Part shown: piece by piece, positions 26,908-36,332 of the stretch | How positions within the stretch are numbered: the stretch's first letter is position 1 | How the letters are laid out: the number at the start of each line of letters is the position of its first letter | DNA from: CALJFL01 sp963669435 | GTDB lineage: Bacteria; Pseudomonadota; Gammaproteobacteria; Pseudomonadales; Halieaceae | DNA length: 64,000 nucleotides | NCBI GenBank assembly: GCA_963669435.1 | Contig: OY770025.1 | Coordinates: 4,650,001-4,714,000, forward strand | Direction of reading: 5' to 3' | Translations under genes and position numbers: made by a program | Notes under the pieces: model-generated | The model's database searches: none | The model's input: only the letters and a program-made list of their open reading frames with translations | Told to the model about the DNA's origin: nothing

Positions 26908-28080
26908 TTAGAGCACATCAAGCTTCTGCCACTTGGCATCGCTGGCGCTGGCAGCCACCGCCTGCTCCACGAACTGCATTCCCCGCACAGCCTCGTCAAT
27001 CCCCGGGCAATCTCCGGCGCGCTCATCTGGTGTATGACCTTGCTCGAGCGCACGAATCTGGCCGGCGAAGGCCATATACAAGTTGGCAAACGCTTCCAGA
27101 TAACCTTCAGGGTGACCACTAGGTGTGCGGGTGCTGCTCGCGGCCAGCGAGCTGAGATACCCCGCCCCGGCCCGCAAAATCTCGGAAGGTCGCTGCGCCC
27201 ACTTCAGGCTCAATGTATTGGGTTCCTGTTGCTGCCATTCCAGACTGCCCTGGTCGCCATACACACGAATGTTCAGACCATTGTCTTCACCCACACACAC
27301 CTGGCTGGCAACGAGAATGCCCTTGGCGCCACCTTCGAACCGTATAAGAATCGAACCGTCGTCATCCATCTCGCGCCCCTCTACGAAGGTAGACAGGTCT
27401 GCGCAGAGCGCGCTGATACGCAGACCGGTGATGTACTCTGCCAGGTTCGCCGCGTGTACTCCGATGTCGCCAATACAGCTACTGATTCCCGCTAGGGCTG
27501 GATCCAGACGCCACGCGGCCTGTTTATTGTCTGGATCGTGCGGGTGGGCCAACCAGCCCTGGTGATATTCCACCACCACTTTGCGAAGCGTGCCCAACTC
27601 ACCCTGCGCTATCCGCTCGCGCGCCTCCTTCACCAGCGGGTAGCCGGTGTACGCATGGGTCAGACCATAAAGCAAGCCGGTTTCCTGCAGCAGCTGACGC
27701 AGACGTAACGCTTCGGCCAGATTAAGGGTTGCGGGTTTGTCACTCATCACGTGAAAGCCAGCTTTCAATGCCACTTCTGCTACCGGGAAATGCAGATGAT
27801 TCGGGGTAACGATCGAGATAAACTGCATGCGCTCATCAACTGGCAAAGTCGCTTCTGCGGCTACCATACTGTGGTAGTCCGAGTACACTCGATCAGGAGA
27901 AAGATACAGTGCCTGTCCGGAGCGTACTGAACGTTCTGGGTCTGAGGAAAATGCGCCGCATACCAGCTCAATCTCACCATCCATTGCCGCCGCCATACGG
28001 TGGACCGCGCCGATGAAAGCGCCCTCTCCCCCGCCAACCATACCCATTCGTATTTTGCGATGCTTAGTATCACGACTCAT
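26908..28080 (-). CDS. Gfo/Idh/MocA-family oxidoreductase
   Basis: This 390-residue NAD(P)-dependent sugar oxidoreductase has the Rossmann motif MGMVGGGEGAFIG near the N-terminus, the MSDKPATLNLAEA variant of the catalytic EKP motif (Asp for Glu), and the C-terminal beta-sheet domain. Family members interconvert hydroxyl and keto groups of sugars and cyclitols. In a 3-keto pathway it would reduce 3-keto-glucose or a related product in the cytoplasm, or oxidise C3 itself. It follows a truncated hydrolase frame, which overlaps its start by 11 bp. Confidence 0.93.
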   Translation of the reverse strand: MSRDTKHRKIRMGMVGGGEGAFIGAVHRMAAAMDGEIELVCGAFSSDPERSVRSGQALYLSPDRVYSDYHSMVAAEATLPVDERMQFISIVTPNHLHFPVAEVALKAGFHVMSDKPATLNLAEALRLRQLLQETGLLYGLTHAYTGYPLVKEARERIAQGELGTLRKVVVEYHQGWLAHPHDPDNKQAAWRLDPALAGISSCIGDIGVHAANLAEYITGLRISALCADLSTFVEGREMDDDGSILIRFEGGAKGILVASQVCVGEDNGLNIRVYGDQGSLEWQQQEPNTLSLKWAQRPSEILRAGAGYLSSLAASSTRTPSGHPEGYLEAFANLYMAFAGQIRALEQGHTPDERAGDCPGIDEAVRGMQFVEQAVAASASDAKWQKLDVL

Positions 28081-28290
28081 TGATGAATTCCTCGATCAAC
28101 GCCCTCGCCGCTCCCCGAGTTCGGGTGGCATGCATTCCGAATACGTGCTGTTTACCAACGCCTACAATGAGTTGGACCTCGTAGCCTGATTGTTTCAGCT
28201 TCTGTTGCAACCGAAACATCTGGCCCCACAGAATGTCATGCGCTCCCATCAACATGAGTACAAGCGGCAGGTCGCTCAAATCTTCGCCGC
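28070..28290 (-). pseudogene. Remnant of an alpha/beta-hydrolase (C-terminal end only)
   Basis: About 70 codons encode LPLVLMLMGAHDILWGQMF, later KQHVFGMHATRTRGAA and a final helix, which is the C-terminal end of an esterase/acetyl-hydrolase type alpha/beta-hydrolase with its late Asp and His. The N-terminal 200 or more residues are missing, and similarity begins exactly where the receptor gene ends (stop at 28291). Only a TTG is available as a start. I read it as a gene cut away by the recombination that brought the receptor next to it. Confidence 0.7.
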
Positions 28291-30507
28291 CTAGAAAGCG
28301 TAGCGTAGCTCCAAGCCATAAGTGCGTGGCTCAGCGGGCGTAAGAACGTTGGAGATATAGGGATCGCCTAACAAAAGGTTTCCTACGAAGGTTCCCAGAG
28401 CGCCGAGCGAGTATTCTTCATCGGTAAGGTTTTTGCCGTAGGCGGCTAAACTGAGGCCACTATTCAGAGCCAGTTCGATTCGGCCATTCACCAGGCTATA
28501 GTCTTCCAGCGGCAAGAATTCATTAAGTTCGTCGAACTGGCTATCCAAGCTGCCACGTTCGTCCGTCCAGGAATAACCTACGGTAGCATTCCACTCGCCG
28601 TAATCGACCTCTGTCGAGTAGCTCAGGCTGAGGCCCCACTTAAACTCAGGGGAGCCGCTTTGAAAACGTTCATCGTACTCAAGATCGAGCCAACTAAAGA
28701 AGCCATTTAAACTGAACCCCTCTCCGAACAGTAAGGTACCCTCAAGCTCAACGCCCTGAACATCTGCATCTCCAAGATTCTGGACGTAGGTGGATACTGC
28801 GATAACTTCAGAGTACTGGAAATCCTGGTAATCTACGTAGTAGTAAGCCGCGTTGAGCCTGGCAAGACCATCCAGAAATTCGCTCTTAATGCCCACCTCA
28901 TAGTCCAAGACTTCTTCTTCATCGAAAGGCAAGGTGGTGTCGACAACAGCCTGCTGAAGCTCAGAGAACGCAGGGCCTGTGCCTCGGAGCTGCTGACCGC
29001 CCGAACGCTGCCCCTTGTTAGCCTTGACGTAGGCCATGACCGAGTCGCTGAAGACATAATCGAGTCCGACCGTCCAGGAAACAAAGCTCCAATCATCCGA
29101 GAAGCTGCCAAAACAACCGTCGGGCGTTACATCCGGGGAGTCGGGGTTATAAACGCAGCTTCCAAACTGACGGTTGGCGCCGTCCAATTCTTTGGTGTCT
29201 TCGGTATAACGAATACCGCCGGTCAGACTCAGTTTATCAGTCAAGGAGTAGATAAGGTGGGTAAACACGGCGGTACTATCTCCGCTCACGTCCCCGTCGT
29301 AGATAATCGGTGCACCACCGAAAGAGGTAAGCGTATTGTCCAGTGCCTCCTCTTCAAAGTAGTAGATGCCTGCAAGCCAGTTCAGCTTGTCGTTGAATGC
29401 CAGGCCGGAAAACTGAACTTCCAGTGAATCCTGCTCCCCATCGGCATCGAATATGGTATCAATCAAGTTAAAGCTGGTCCCGTCAGTATCGAAGCGGTTA
29501 TCAAAGTCCCACTTTCGATGCGCGAGGATAGCCTTCATATCGAATGCTTCGAAGGCGAGATCAAAGGTTAAATCGTAGGTCTCGTTCTTTACTGAACCCT
29601 CTGCCCCACCTGCATTGCTACCGGCCTCCAGCCAGTCTGGCGTGGCCTCGAAGTTCAGGGGAGCAGTCCACCGGTCTAAAAGCTGGTCCTTGACCAGCGC
29701 CCCGGCATCATCATTGCTGTAGTATTCGCCGTTAAAGGTAACTCGAAGGATATCAGTCGCATCCCAGACCAAAGATGCTCGCAGTAGGTCGGAGTCACGA
29801 CCATTTGTCAGGTTGGAATCTGTCGTCTCACCGGTCAAAGGATCAATGGCCAACGCTTTCGCCCAACCTTCATTTTCATTGTGACGCCCTGCAATACGCA
29901 GCGCCGCAGTGTCACCCAGCGGGAAACTCACAGCTCCCTCGTAGCGATAGCTATCGAAATTACCAACAGCCCCTCCGGCATAGCCAGTGACCGGCTCTCC
30001 GGGCTCCGGTTTAACAGTCTCAACCTTTATTGCGCCGCCGGTCGTATTGCGGCCATAAAGCGTCCCTTGCGACCCTTTTAAGATTTCGACAGACGCAATA
30101 TCAAACATCTCCATCATCGCGCCCTGGGCGCGACCGATATAGACACCGTTGAAGTAGATGCCCACTGAAGGATCCAACGTTGTCACCGAGCTATCGTTCT
30201 GAACCTGACCACGGAGCTCAACAATTACAGACGTCGATGCACCCTGTGATTGGGTAATAAATAGACTGGGGGTTTGCTCTTGAATGTCACTCAGCTCGAG
30301 CATCACATTTTGCTCTAACTGGGCCGTATTGAATGCGGTGACGGCTACAGGCACGTCCTGCAGAGACTCTGAGCGGCGTGTGGCAGTAACTATAACTTCT
30401 TCAAGCACCTGCTGCCCGACGCTCGGCGCTGCCACCAAGCTCAATGAAATAGCTGATGCTGCTGCAGCCAGACTGGTAACACTCGTTGATATACGTTTTG
30501 CGATCAT
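28291..30507 (-). CDS. TonB-dependent outer-membrane receptor of the carbohydrate locus
   Basis: This 738-residue receptor has a signal peptide to about residue 31, a TonB box-like LEEVIVTATRR, a plug domain (about 48-160, with VEILKGSQGTLYGRNTTGG), and a barrel ending GLELRYAF. It is the first gene of the leftward carbohydrate unit and probably takes in a glycoside or oligosaccharide. Upstream, at 30659-30691, two copies of an AATAGYATACY-type site may bind the tandem GntR protein. The barrel C-terminus ends with Phe, as required for outer-membrane assembly. Confidence 0.95.
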   Translation of the reverse strand: MIAKRISTSVTSLAAAASAISLSLVAAPSVGQQVLEEVIVTATRRSESLQDVPVAVTAFNTAQLEQNVMLELSDIQEQTPSLFITQSQGASTSVIVELRGQVQNDSSVTTLDPSVGIYFNGVYIGRAQGAMMEMFDIASVEILKGSQGTLYGRNTTGGAIKVETVKPEPGEPVTGYAGGAVGNFDSYRYEGAVSFPLGDTAALRIAGRHNENEGWAKALAIDPLTGETTDSNLTNGRDSDLLRASLVWDATDILRVTFNGEYYSNDDAGALVKDQLLDRWTAPLNFEATPDWLEAGSNAGGAEGSVKNETYDLTFDLAFEAFDMKAILAHRKWDFDNRFDTDGTSFNLIDTIFDADGEQDSLEVQFSGLAFNDKLNWLAGIYYFEEEALDNTLTSFGGAPIIYDGDVSGDSTAVFTHLIYSLTDKLSLTGGIRYTEDTKELDGANRQFGSCVYNPDSPDVTPDGCFGSFSDDWSFVSWTVGLDYVFSDSVMAYVKANKGQRSGGQQLRGTGPAFSELQQAVVDTTLPFDEEEVLDYEVGIKSEFLDGLARLNAAYYYVDYQDFQYSEVIAVSTYVQNLGDADVQGVELEGTLLFGEGFSLNGFFSWLDLEYDERFQSGSPEFKWGLSLSYSTEVDYGEWNATVGYSWTDERGSLDSQFDELNEFLPLEDYSLVNGRIELALNSGLSLAAYGKNLTDEEYSLGALGTFVGNLLLGDPYISNVLTPAEPRTYGLELRYAF

Positions 30508-30658
30508 CTCGAATTATCTCTCTAGTAATTGACAGCGATTTCCTAGCCCGCGCCACATACATACAACGGCACCTGCATGCCGATTTACCAGGCTGGTAAG
30601 CCCGACAACGCATAGCGCTAAAATCAAAAAGGAGTCTTTGCGGAGACGCCGGGCGTAT

Positions 30659-30691
30659 AATAGCATACTAATTATTAAATAGTATACCTTT
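30659..30691. promoter_or_regulatory. Two tandem putative GntR sites upstream of the receptor
   Basis: AATAGCATACTAAT (30659-30672) and AATAGTATACCTTT (30678-30691) are near-identical, in the same orientation and 19 bp apart. They lie about 150-185 bp upstream of the receptor start. The TAGTATAC core fits the t.GT-N2-AC pattern of FCD-type GntR operators. Two tandem sites would suit a regulator with two DNA-binding domains, which is what is encoded next to them. Confidence 0.5.
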
Positions 30692-31158
30692 TAGTTGGCC
30701 GACAAAGATCACTCGAGGACTTGGTTCGGCGCTTTATGCGTGAATAACGACCTTCGCGGACCGCCCAATACCCAGAGCACGCAGCGCGCGATCACTGCAG
30801 ACTCTGTCGCGGCCGAACCGATAAGAATAAAGCGGTGACTAAACCAGTCTGGCGGACAATGCGCGCCCTTGTGCTGAAGGGGGGGCACCATATACAGATA
30901 AGTTAACTAGTATTTGACTTAAATCGGCATCAAACGCTCATTCGTGACATCCTGAACACACTCAAGCTCGCAATAACATCAGTCTGGACACACCGGAGGG
31001 GGCAGATGCACAATATAGCTACGGGCTGTCCATTGTGGGGAATGGGTCTCGCGATCAACATTTTCAACCAGGGACAGGGCGTCATCGCGAATACTATCCA
31101 CTGCGGCTAACTCCTCTCCCTCGCCCTGAGTGGGCGCAGGTGCAGAATTCAAACGCAT

Positions 31159-31172
31159 TTTAGTATACTTTG
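31159..31172. promoter_or_regulatory. Putative GntR site upstream of the regulator gene
   Basis: TTTAGTATACTTTG contains the perfect 8-bp palindrome AGTATACT (31162-31169) and lies 15 bp before the regulator's ATG at 31187. It may serve autoregulation. The TATACT part could also act as a -10 element. Confidence 0.45.
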
Positions 31173-31186
31173 TAGAACTTATAGAA

Positions 31187-32689
31187 ATGACGAGATCGAA
31201 GAAGCCCGCTGAGGCAGACAACGATGAAGTAGCCATCAAACTAAGGGAATCTATGGTAGCGGCACTTAAGCCCAGCAAACCCAAGCTCTCCTACCGCACA
31301 GCCCGCCAGATTGCCCGAGACATCTTAAGCCAGGACATGCGTGAAGGTGACCTCATTGGTCGGGAACCCGAGCTACTGAAGCGATACAATGTCAGCCGGG
31401 ATACCTTCAGAGAGGCCATTCGCGTACTGGAATGGCAAGGGCTGGCAAAAGCAACAAGAGGGCCCAACGGTGGCCTCACAGTCGCAAAACCGTCAATGCA
31501 AGCGATTGTTAATATTCTGCGAGACTACTTTAACCTGACGGACATCTCTTTGGAGGAAGTCAACGAAGCTAGACGCAGATTACAACGAGTCACCGTCCGG
31601 ATGGCGATAACCCGGCTGGTCGACGATGCCGTACCGAATCTACAGGTACTGTTGGAAAAATCGGTCCAATCAGCCACTAGTATTTTGGATGAGGTGTTGG
31701 CACACCTGCGGCTGATTCATGAAATCGGTCACCTCGGCGGAAATACGGTTCTGGCAATGTTTATCGAACCACTGGATTATATCGCCGTCGACTTTGCTAA
31801 CCTGGAACAACTCAGCACAGCCCCACTGGAGGAAAGCTCATCAATCGGTGAGGAGATAGCTCGAAAACTCGTCGAGGCCATCATTGCCAATGATGAGGCC
31901 ACAGCGGTCAAACAAATCGACGCTTATCTCGAGCTACTGGAAGATGTAAAGAATCAGAACCTGGACATCTCCGAACAGGGGAAAATCTATCCTCAATGGT
32001 TTGATTCGGGGAGAACGAAATCAGCACAAACTCTCATTTATCAGATTAAACGCGATATTGACGACGTAGGATTAACAATTGGAGACAGGCTTGGTTCCGA
32101 GGTCGACCTTATCAAGAAGTACGGCGTTAGCCGCTCAATATTTCGCGAAGCCTCTCGTATTCTTGAGTTAATTGGCGTTTCCCGAAGTCGTAAAGGGCGC
32201 GATGGCGGACTGATTGTCGCCAAGTCAGACCCCACCAACACGATTGAGGCTGCAGCACACTTCCTGGAGCAGGCGGACTTACCCTTCAACCAGATCTACG
32301 AAGCGCGTATTGCACTGGATACGTTCGCAGCAGAACTTGCCGCTAACCGTGCCAGCGCGGAGCAAATCGAGGAACTAGAGGCAGCGCTCAAAACTGAGTC
32401 CGAAGCGGACACCTTGGAGGGATTTTTCCTGGCTGCAGCAAGGGTGCACAGCGCCATTTGCCGAGCCGGCGGCAATCGGGCAATCAGCCTCTACATTGAC
32501 ATCCTGATTAATTGCTCGATGTTTCGGCCAACGACAAATGATCAGCTAAAAAGTCTTATGAAAAGCAAAACCCTGCTTATCCGTAGTCACGAACGTATCA
32601 TCCGCGATATAAAAAACGGAGATGCGAAAGCCGCAAGCCGGCACATGCGCGACCATCGCGCTCAGGTCGCAAGCTACCTTCAGACCTGA
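31187..32689 (+). CDS. Tandem double GntR/FCD transcriptional regulator
   Basis: This 500-residue protein consists of two complete FadR-like modules in one chain. The first winged helix is at about residues 25-100 (EGDLIGREPELLKRYNVSRD then TFREAIRVLEWQG), with an FCD-like domain to about 260. The second winged helix is at about 285-355 (LGSEVDLIKKYGVSRSIF then REASRILELIG), with a second FCD domain to the end (RVHSAICRAGGNRA). Ordinary GntR proteins are half this size and work as dimers. This one may act as a covalent dimer or bind two sites. ATG 31187 is chosen over GTG 31130, which would run through a putative operator. Confidence 0.9.
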   Translation: MTRSKKPAEADNDEVAIKLRESMVAALKPSKPKLSYRTARQIARDILSQDMREGDLIGREPELLKRYNVSRDTFREAIRVLEWQGLAKATRGPNGGLTVAKPSMQAIVNILRDYFNLTDISLEEVNEARRRLQRVTVRMAITRLVDDAVPNLQVLLEKSVQSATSILDEVLAHLRLIHEIGHLGGNTVLAMFIEPLDYIAVDFANLEQLSTAPLEESSSIGEEIARKLVEAIIANDEATAVKQIDAYLELLEDVKNQNLDISEQGKIYPQWFDSGRTKSAQTLIYQIKRDIDDVGLTIGDRLGSEVDLIKKYGVSRSIFREASRILELIGVSRSRKGRDGGLIVAKSDPTNTIEAAAHFLEQADLPFNQIYEARIALDTFAAELAANRASAEQIEELEAALKTESEADTLEGFFLAAARVHSAICRAGGNRAISLYIDILINCSMFRPTTNDQLKSLMKSKTLLIRSHERIIRDIKNGDAKAASRHMRDHRAQVASYLQT

Positions 32690-32832
32690 CAAACAAGCCA
32701 CCCACGAACCGATTACATTGCGCTCACTCTATCCACCGTCAGTCCCGTCGGCCCTAATGACCTGCCGTTAGTTTTGTCACGTCGTGGAATTGCGAAGTCC
32801 CGCTTTTTGCCAAACAGCTTTATTACATCCTG

Positions 32833-35800
32833 TTACTTGTAACCCCTTACTCTAAAACGAAATTCACAGCTTGCTCCGCCAGACAACTGCGCGTACGCAG
32901 GAATTGGCCAGATACTTGATGTGACATCGCCTACGCCTTTCTGCGCATAGTCAACGTTGAGGGTAATATAATCCCGGCGTGGCAATGTATGAATATGCCC
33001 GGCCGTATCGAGATCGTCCATCGAGTAGGGCCAGGCACTGAAATTAAGCAGATGTTCGCCGACCGCGCGGATTTCCAAGCCGTTACCGTTTTCGTCTAAA
33101 AGCCGTGCCCACCGCACATCACTGCGGTTTGCGTTTTCTTGCGGACGGACATACTCGTGAATGAAATCTTCAATGTCTTTTTCGTAGGTGCCGATGCTAT
33201 AGCCGCTCTTTCTATCAAGCATTGACTCCTCGGGGCCACGACCAAACCACGCAATCCTGCGCAGTGATGCAGGGACTCTCACCTGCAGGCCTGCGCGTAG
33301 CATATTCTTCTTGGGCGTAAACCGATACGCGACTTCCACTTCACCGTTGCCGAAGATTGAGTACGTCAGGGACAACGGGGTTTTACCGCCCGGGATTGCG
33401 AAAGCAGTCTGAATATCGACACGGTCATCCGTGATTTGATTAACGATAAACTCTCGCAGTTTTCGATTACGCGCCGCTTTTTTCCAGCGGAAAGTGCCGC
33501 GGCATATCCAACGATTTATCCAGGAGGGTACGCCCAGAACGCTGAGTATGTAATGGCCATCATTATCGACTAGCGCTCGCCAAAAGTTCGGGAGTAGCGG
33601 CTCTGTAAAATAGGAGCGCCGGTTAGCTTCAAATGCAGTCCATGCGCCATTATCTCGCCTAAAGCTACAGCTAAAGCTATCCCCTACGACAGATACTATG
33701 CCACCATTTTCCTTCACCGACAGTGGCGACAGGGTTGCCGTCGCACTCTCGTTAGGCCGCGCATTCGCAACCGGTATCTCACACTGATCCCAGGCCACTT
33801 CAAAGCCACCTGGCGCCCACGATGTGGCCTCTCTAAGGATAAACGTCACCTTCAGATGGTATTCACCCGCCTCGTCGTTCAGTTCTCTGAAGGGCAGCTC
33901 TATTTCAGTTGTGTCCTGGGGCTTAACGGCGGGACAATCGAGTTCACCCTTCTGAACGATATTGCCATCAGCCGAAATCTCCCACACCAAACGGTACTTT
34001 TCCAGGGTTTCGAACCAGTTTTTATTTCTGATCAGCACCTTGCCAGTCGCAAAATCTGACAGCTCGGCCGTTAACGGACGATAGGATTGCTTAACCTGAG
34101 CAGCGTGTGGATGTGGCTTCCTGTCTGCGGCCAACATGCCATTGGCCAGAAATGCGCCGCTGTGGGGCGAGTCACCAAAATCTCCGCCGAACAACCAAAG
34201 CTCGCGGCCATTCTCGTCCTTGCGTAGAAGGGTTTGGTCAACAAAGTCCCAAATAAAGCCGCCCGCCATGTGGGGGTAGTCATCAAACAGCTGAACGTAC
34301 TTGTCCAAGCTACCGATACTGTTCCCCATTGCATGGGCATACTCACAAACCAAAACCGGCAAATGACTGTAGTCGCCCGCCTGATGCAAGTGGCCCCGCA
34401 TGTTGCCGGCACTCCCTAGACGAATTTTCTCACCACGGGCGATCTTCGCCATCCGGTCCGGGCTGGGGTACATGGTGCTGACTACGTCGGTCACCTTATG
34501 GGATATATCGCCCTCATAGTGGATAAATCGTGATGTATCGATCGCCAGTGCCGCCTTCTTCATGGCGATGAAGTTATCGCCAAAGCCTGCCTCGTTACCT
34601 AGAGACCAGGAAACAATGCAGCTGTGGTTCTTGTCGCGATGTACCAGTCGCTGCATGCGATCAACCACGGCTCCCTTCCATTTAGGATCACTTCCCGGCA
34701 GCTTGCTGGCAGTACCATGGGATTCAACATTAGCTTCATCCATCACGTACAGACCGTGGAGATCACACAACTCGTAGAGGTCCGGATGGTGGGGGTAGTG
34801 CGCCGTCCGAACCGCGTTGATGTTGTACTGCTTCATCAACACCACATCTTGTTCGGCCTGCTCTCGGCTGAGCGTTTGCCCCGTTTCCGGGTGGCATTCC
34901 TGTCGATTGACCCCTCGGAATACAATGTTTTTCCCATTGACGAGAATGTGGTTGCCGACGATTTCCACTTTGCGAAACCCGAACTGCCTTTGGGTAGCTG
35001 CAATTTCCCGACCGTGGGCATCTTTTAGCCGCAATTGCATCGTGTACAACATTGGAATCTCTGCTGACCACTTGCGAGGCGACGACACCGCGCCCCTTAA
35101 TGAGACTGTTCCTTCAGCGTTTTCTGCCAGTGCAATAGGATTAGAGCTAAGTTCACTGACCAGGGCACCGTCGGGACTCAGTAACAAGGCCTCGACATGG
35201 CAGCCCTCTACAGGAAACCCCTCCTGATTTCTGATAGTCGCACTGACAAGTAATTCAGCGTCTTTGAGTTCATCGTCGAACTCAGATCGAATGAAGAAGT
35301 CGCGTAGGTGGACATTGGGCAGGGAATACAGGGTGACATCGCGATAAATACCGGACATGTACCACATATCCTGGTCTTCCAAGTACGAACCGTCTGAAAA
35401 ACGGTAGACCTGCAGCGCCAGCGTATTCTCGCCAGGCCTTATGTAAGGTGTGAGGTTGAACTCAGCCGGGCTCATTGAGTCCTGGCTGTAGCCTACAAAC
35501 TCACCATTCAGCCAAAGATAGAACGCCGTTTTTACGCCCGCAAAATGGACAAATACCTGCTGCCCCTCCCAGGCTGCTGGAATGGTAATTGTCCGCCGGT
35601 ATGAACCGACCTCATTGAATTCAGGATCGAGCTGAGGCGGATTTCTCTTTCCCATACCTTTGACGCCACCCTTGAGCATGTAGAGTGGCATACCGTAACC
35701 TTCGAGCTGCCATTGCATGGGCACCCGAATGTCATCCCAACCAGAATCATCGAAATCGAGCTCATGAAAAGCCTGTGGCCTTTCCGCGGGCTTCTGGACC

Positions 35801-35958
35801 CAGTTAAACTTCCATTGGCCGTTGAGAGACTGGTACCAGGGTGAAGGATCATCCGAGGTGCAGGCGCCCAGGCTCGGATAGTAAGTTGCAGAAGCGCGCG
35901 GAGGCTCTTTGTTGATGTCGAAGATGCGGGGGTCTTCCCAATAATTTTTGAGCCTCAT
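32833..35958 (-). CDS. Glycoside hydrolase family 2 beta-galactosidase (LacZ type)
   Basis: This 1041-residue protein has the complete five-domain LacZ plan: sugar-binding jelly roll, two Ig-like domains, a TIM barrel and the C-terminal small-chain domain. The acid/base Glu456 lies in SWSLGNEAGFG and the nucleophile Glu539 in VCEYAHAMGNSIG. The segments NAVRTAHYPHHP and FIWDFVDQTLL are also conserved. It has no signal peptide, so it acts in the cytoplasm on a galactoside or related glycoside taken up whole. It is convergent with the tandem GntR gene. A putative GntR site lies about 260 bp upstream. Confidence 0.95.
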   Translation of the reverse strand: MRLKNYWEDPRIFDINKEPPRASATYYPSLGACTSDDPSPWYQSLNGQWKFNWVQKPAERPQAFHELDFDDSGWDDIRVPMQWQLEGYGMPLYMLKGGVKGMGKRNPPQLDPEFNEVGSYRRTITIPAAWEGQQVFVHFAGVKTAFYLWLNGEFVGYSQDSMSPAEFNLTPYIRPGENTLALQVYRFSDGSYLEDQDMWYMSGIYRDVTLYSLPNVHLRDFFIRSEFDDELKDAELLVSATIRNQEGFPVEGCHVEALLLSPDGALVSELSSNPIALAENAEGTVSLRGAVSSPRKWSAEIPMLYTMQLRLKDAHGREIAATQRQFGFRKVEIVGNHILVNGKNIVFRGVNRQECHPETGQTLSREQAEQDVVLMKQYNINAVRTAHYPHHPDLYELCDLHGLYVMDEANVESHGTASKLPGSDPKWKGAVVDRMQRLVHRDKNHSCIVSWSLGNEAGFGDNFIAMKKAALAIDTSRFIHYEGDISHKVTDVVSTMYPSPDRMAKIARGEKIRLGSAGNMRGHLHQAGDYSHLPVLVCEYAHAMGNSIGSLDKYVQLFDDYPHMAGGFIWDFVDQTLLRKDENGRELWLFGGDFGDSPHSGAFLANGMLAADRKPHPHAAQVKQSYRPLTAELSDFATGKVLIRNKNWFETLEKYRLVWEISADGNIVQKGELDCPAVKPQDTTEIELPFRELNDEAGEYHLKVTFILREATSWAPGGFEVAWDQCEIPVANARPNESATATLSPLSVKENGGIVSVVGDSFSCSFRRDNGAWTAFEANRRSYFTEPLLPNFWRALVDNDGHYILSVLGVPSWINRWICRGTFRWKKAARNRKLREFIVNQITDDRVDIQTAFAIPGGKTPLSLTYSIFGNGEVEVAYRFTPKKNMLRAGLQVRVPASLRRIAWFGRGPEESMLDRKSGYSIGTYEKDIEDFIHEYVRPQENANRSDVRWARLLDENGNGLEIRAVGEHLLNFSAWPYSMDDLDTAGHIHTLPRRDYITLNVDYAQKGVGDVTSSIWPIPAYAQLSGGASCEFRFRVRGYK

Positions 35959-36332
35959 GAAGGTATCCGGTTGATCAGTTCAATCGAGTCAGTATTTGGC
36001 GCGTGTGTGTCAGTTGTCATTTAAACCTTGTTTGATCTCACCAATAATGCCGTAAGTAGTGCTCTATGGTCGTCAGTAAGCTGCCCTCAGCAGGTGTAAA
36101 CTGGCTGGAAGTCATCGAAGATGCGAGTGCGGCAAGAAACAAATTTGCACGCTGGTTACGCTAACTATCTTCGTACGCTTAGCGACAGATTCCGTTAAGG
36201 CGCGTACTCGCATTATAATAGTATATTATATGATAATTGGGCCATCGCCCATTCGCATTATCAGGTGTGGAGCCACGTCCCGGAATCAGGGCAGGCAAAA
36301 GTGACTGCAGGATGCAAAGGGAACGATAGACC
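35959..36332. other. Intergenic region upstream of the beta-galactosidase
   Basis: This 374-bp stretch between the SDR gene and the beta-galactosidase start holds no gene I can support. Its AT-rich centre at 36211-36232 contains minus-strand TATAAT-like sequence overlapping an AATAGTATATTATA element, so a promoter for the beta-galactosidase is likely there. Confidence 0.45.
36217..36230. promoter_or_regulatory. Putative GntR site upstream of the beta-galactosidase
   Basis: AATAGTATATTATA matches the first nine bases of the AATAGTATAC sites at 30678 and 31161 but lacks the C of the right half. It overlaps a minus-strand TATAAT-like -10. It may link the beta-galactosidase to the same regulator. 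Confidence 0.35.

Larger units (their letters stand above)
30508..31186. other. Divergent regulatory region between receptor and regulator
   Basis: About 680 bp with no convincing gene. It contains the two putative operators at 30659-30691 and another at 31159-31172. An in-frame GTG at 31130 would extend the regulator upstream through the last site, so I prefer ATG 31187 as its start. Confidence 0.5.
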
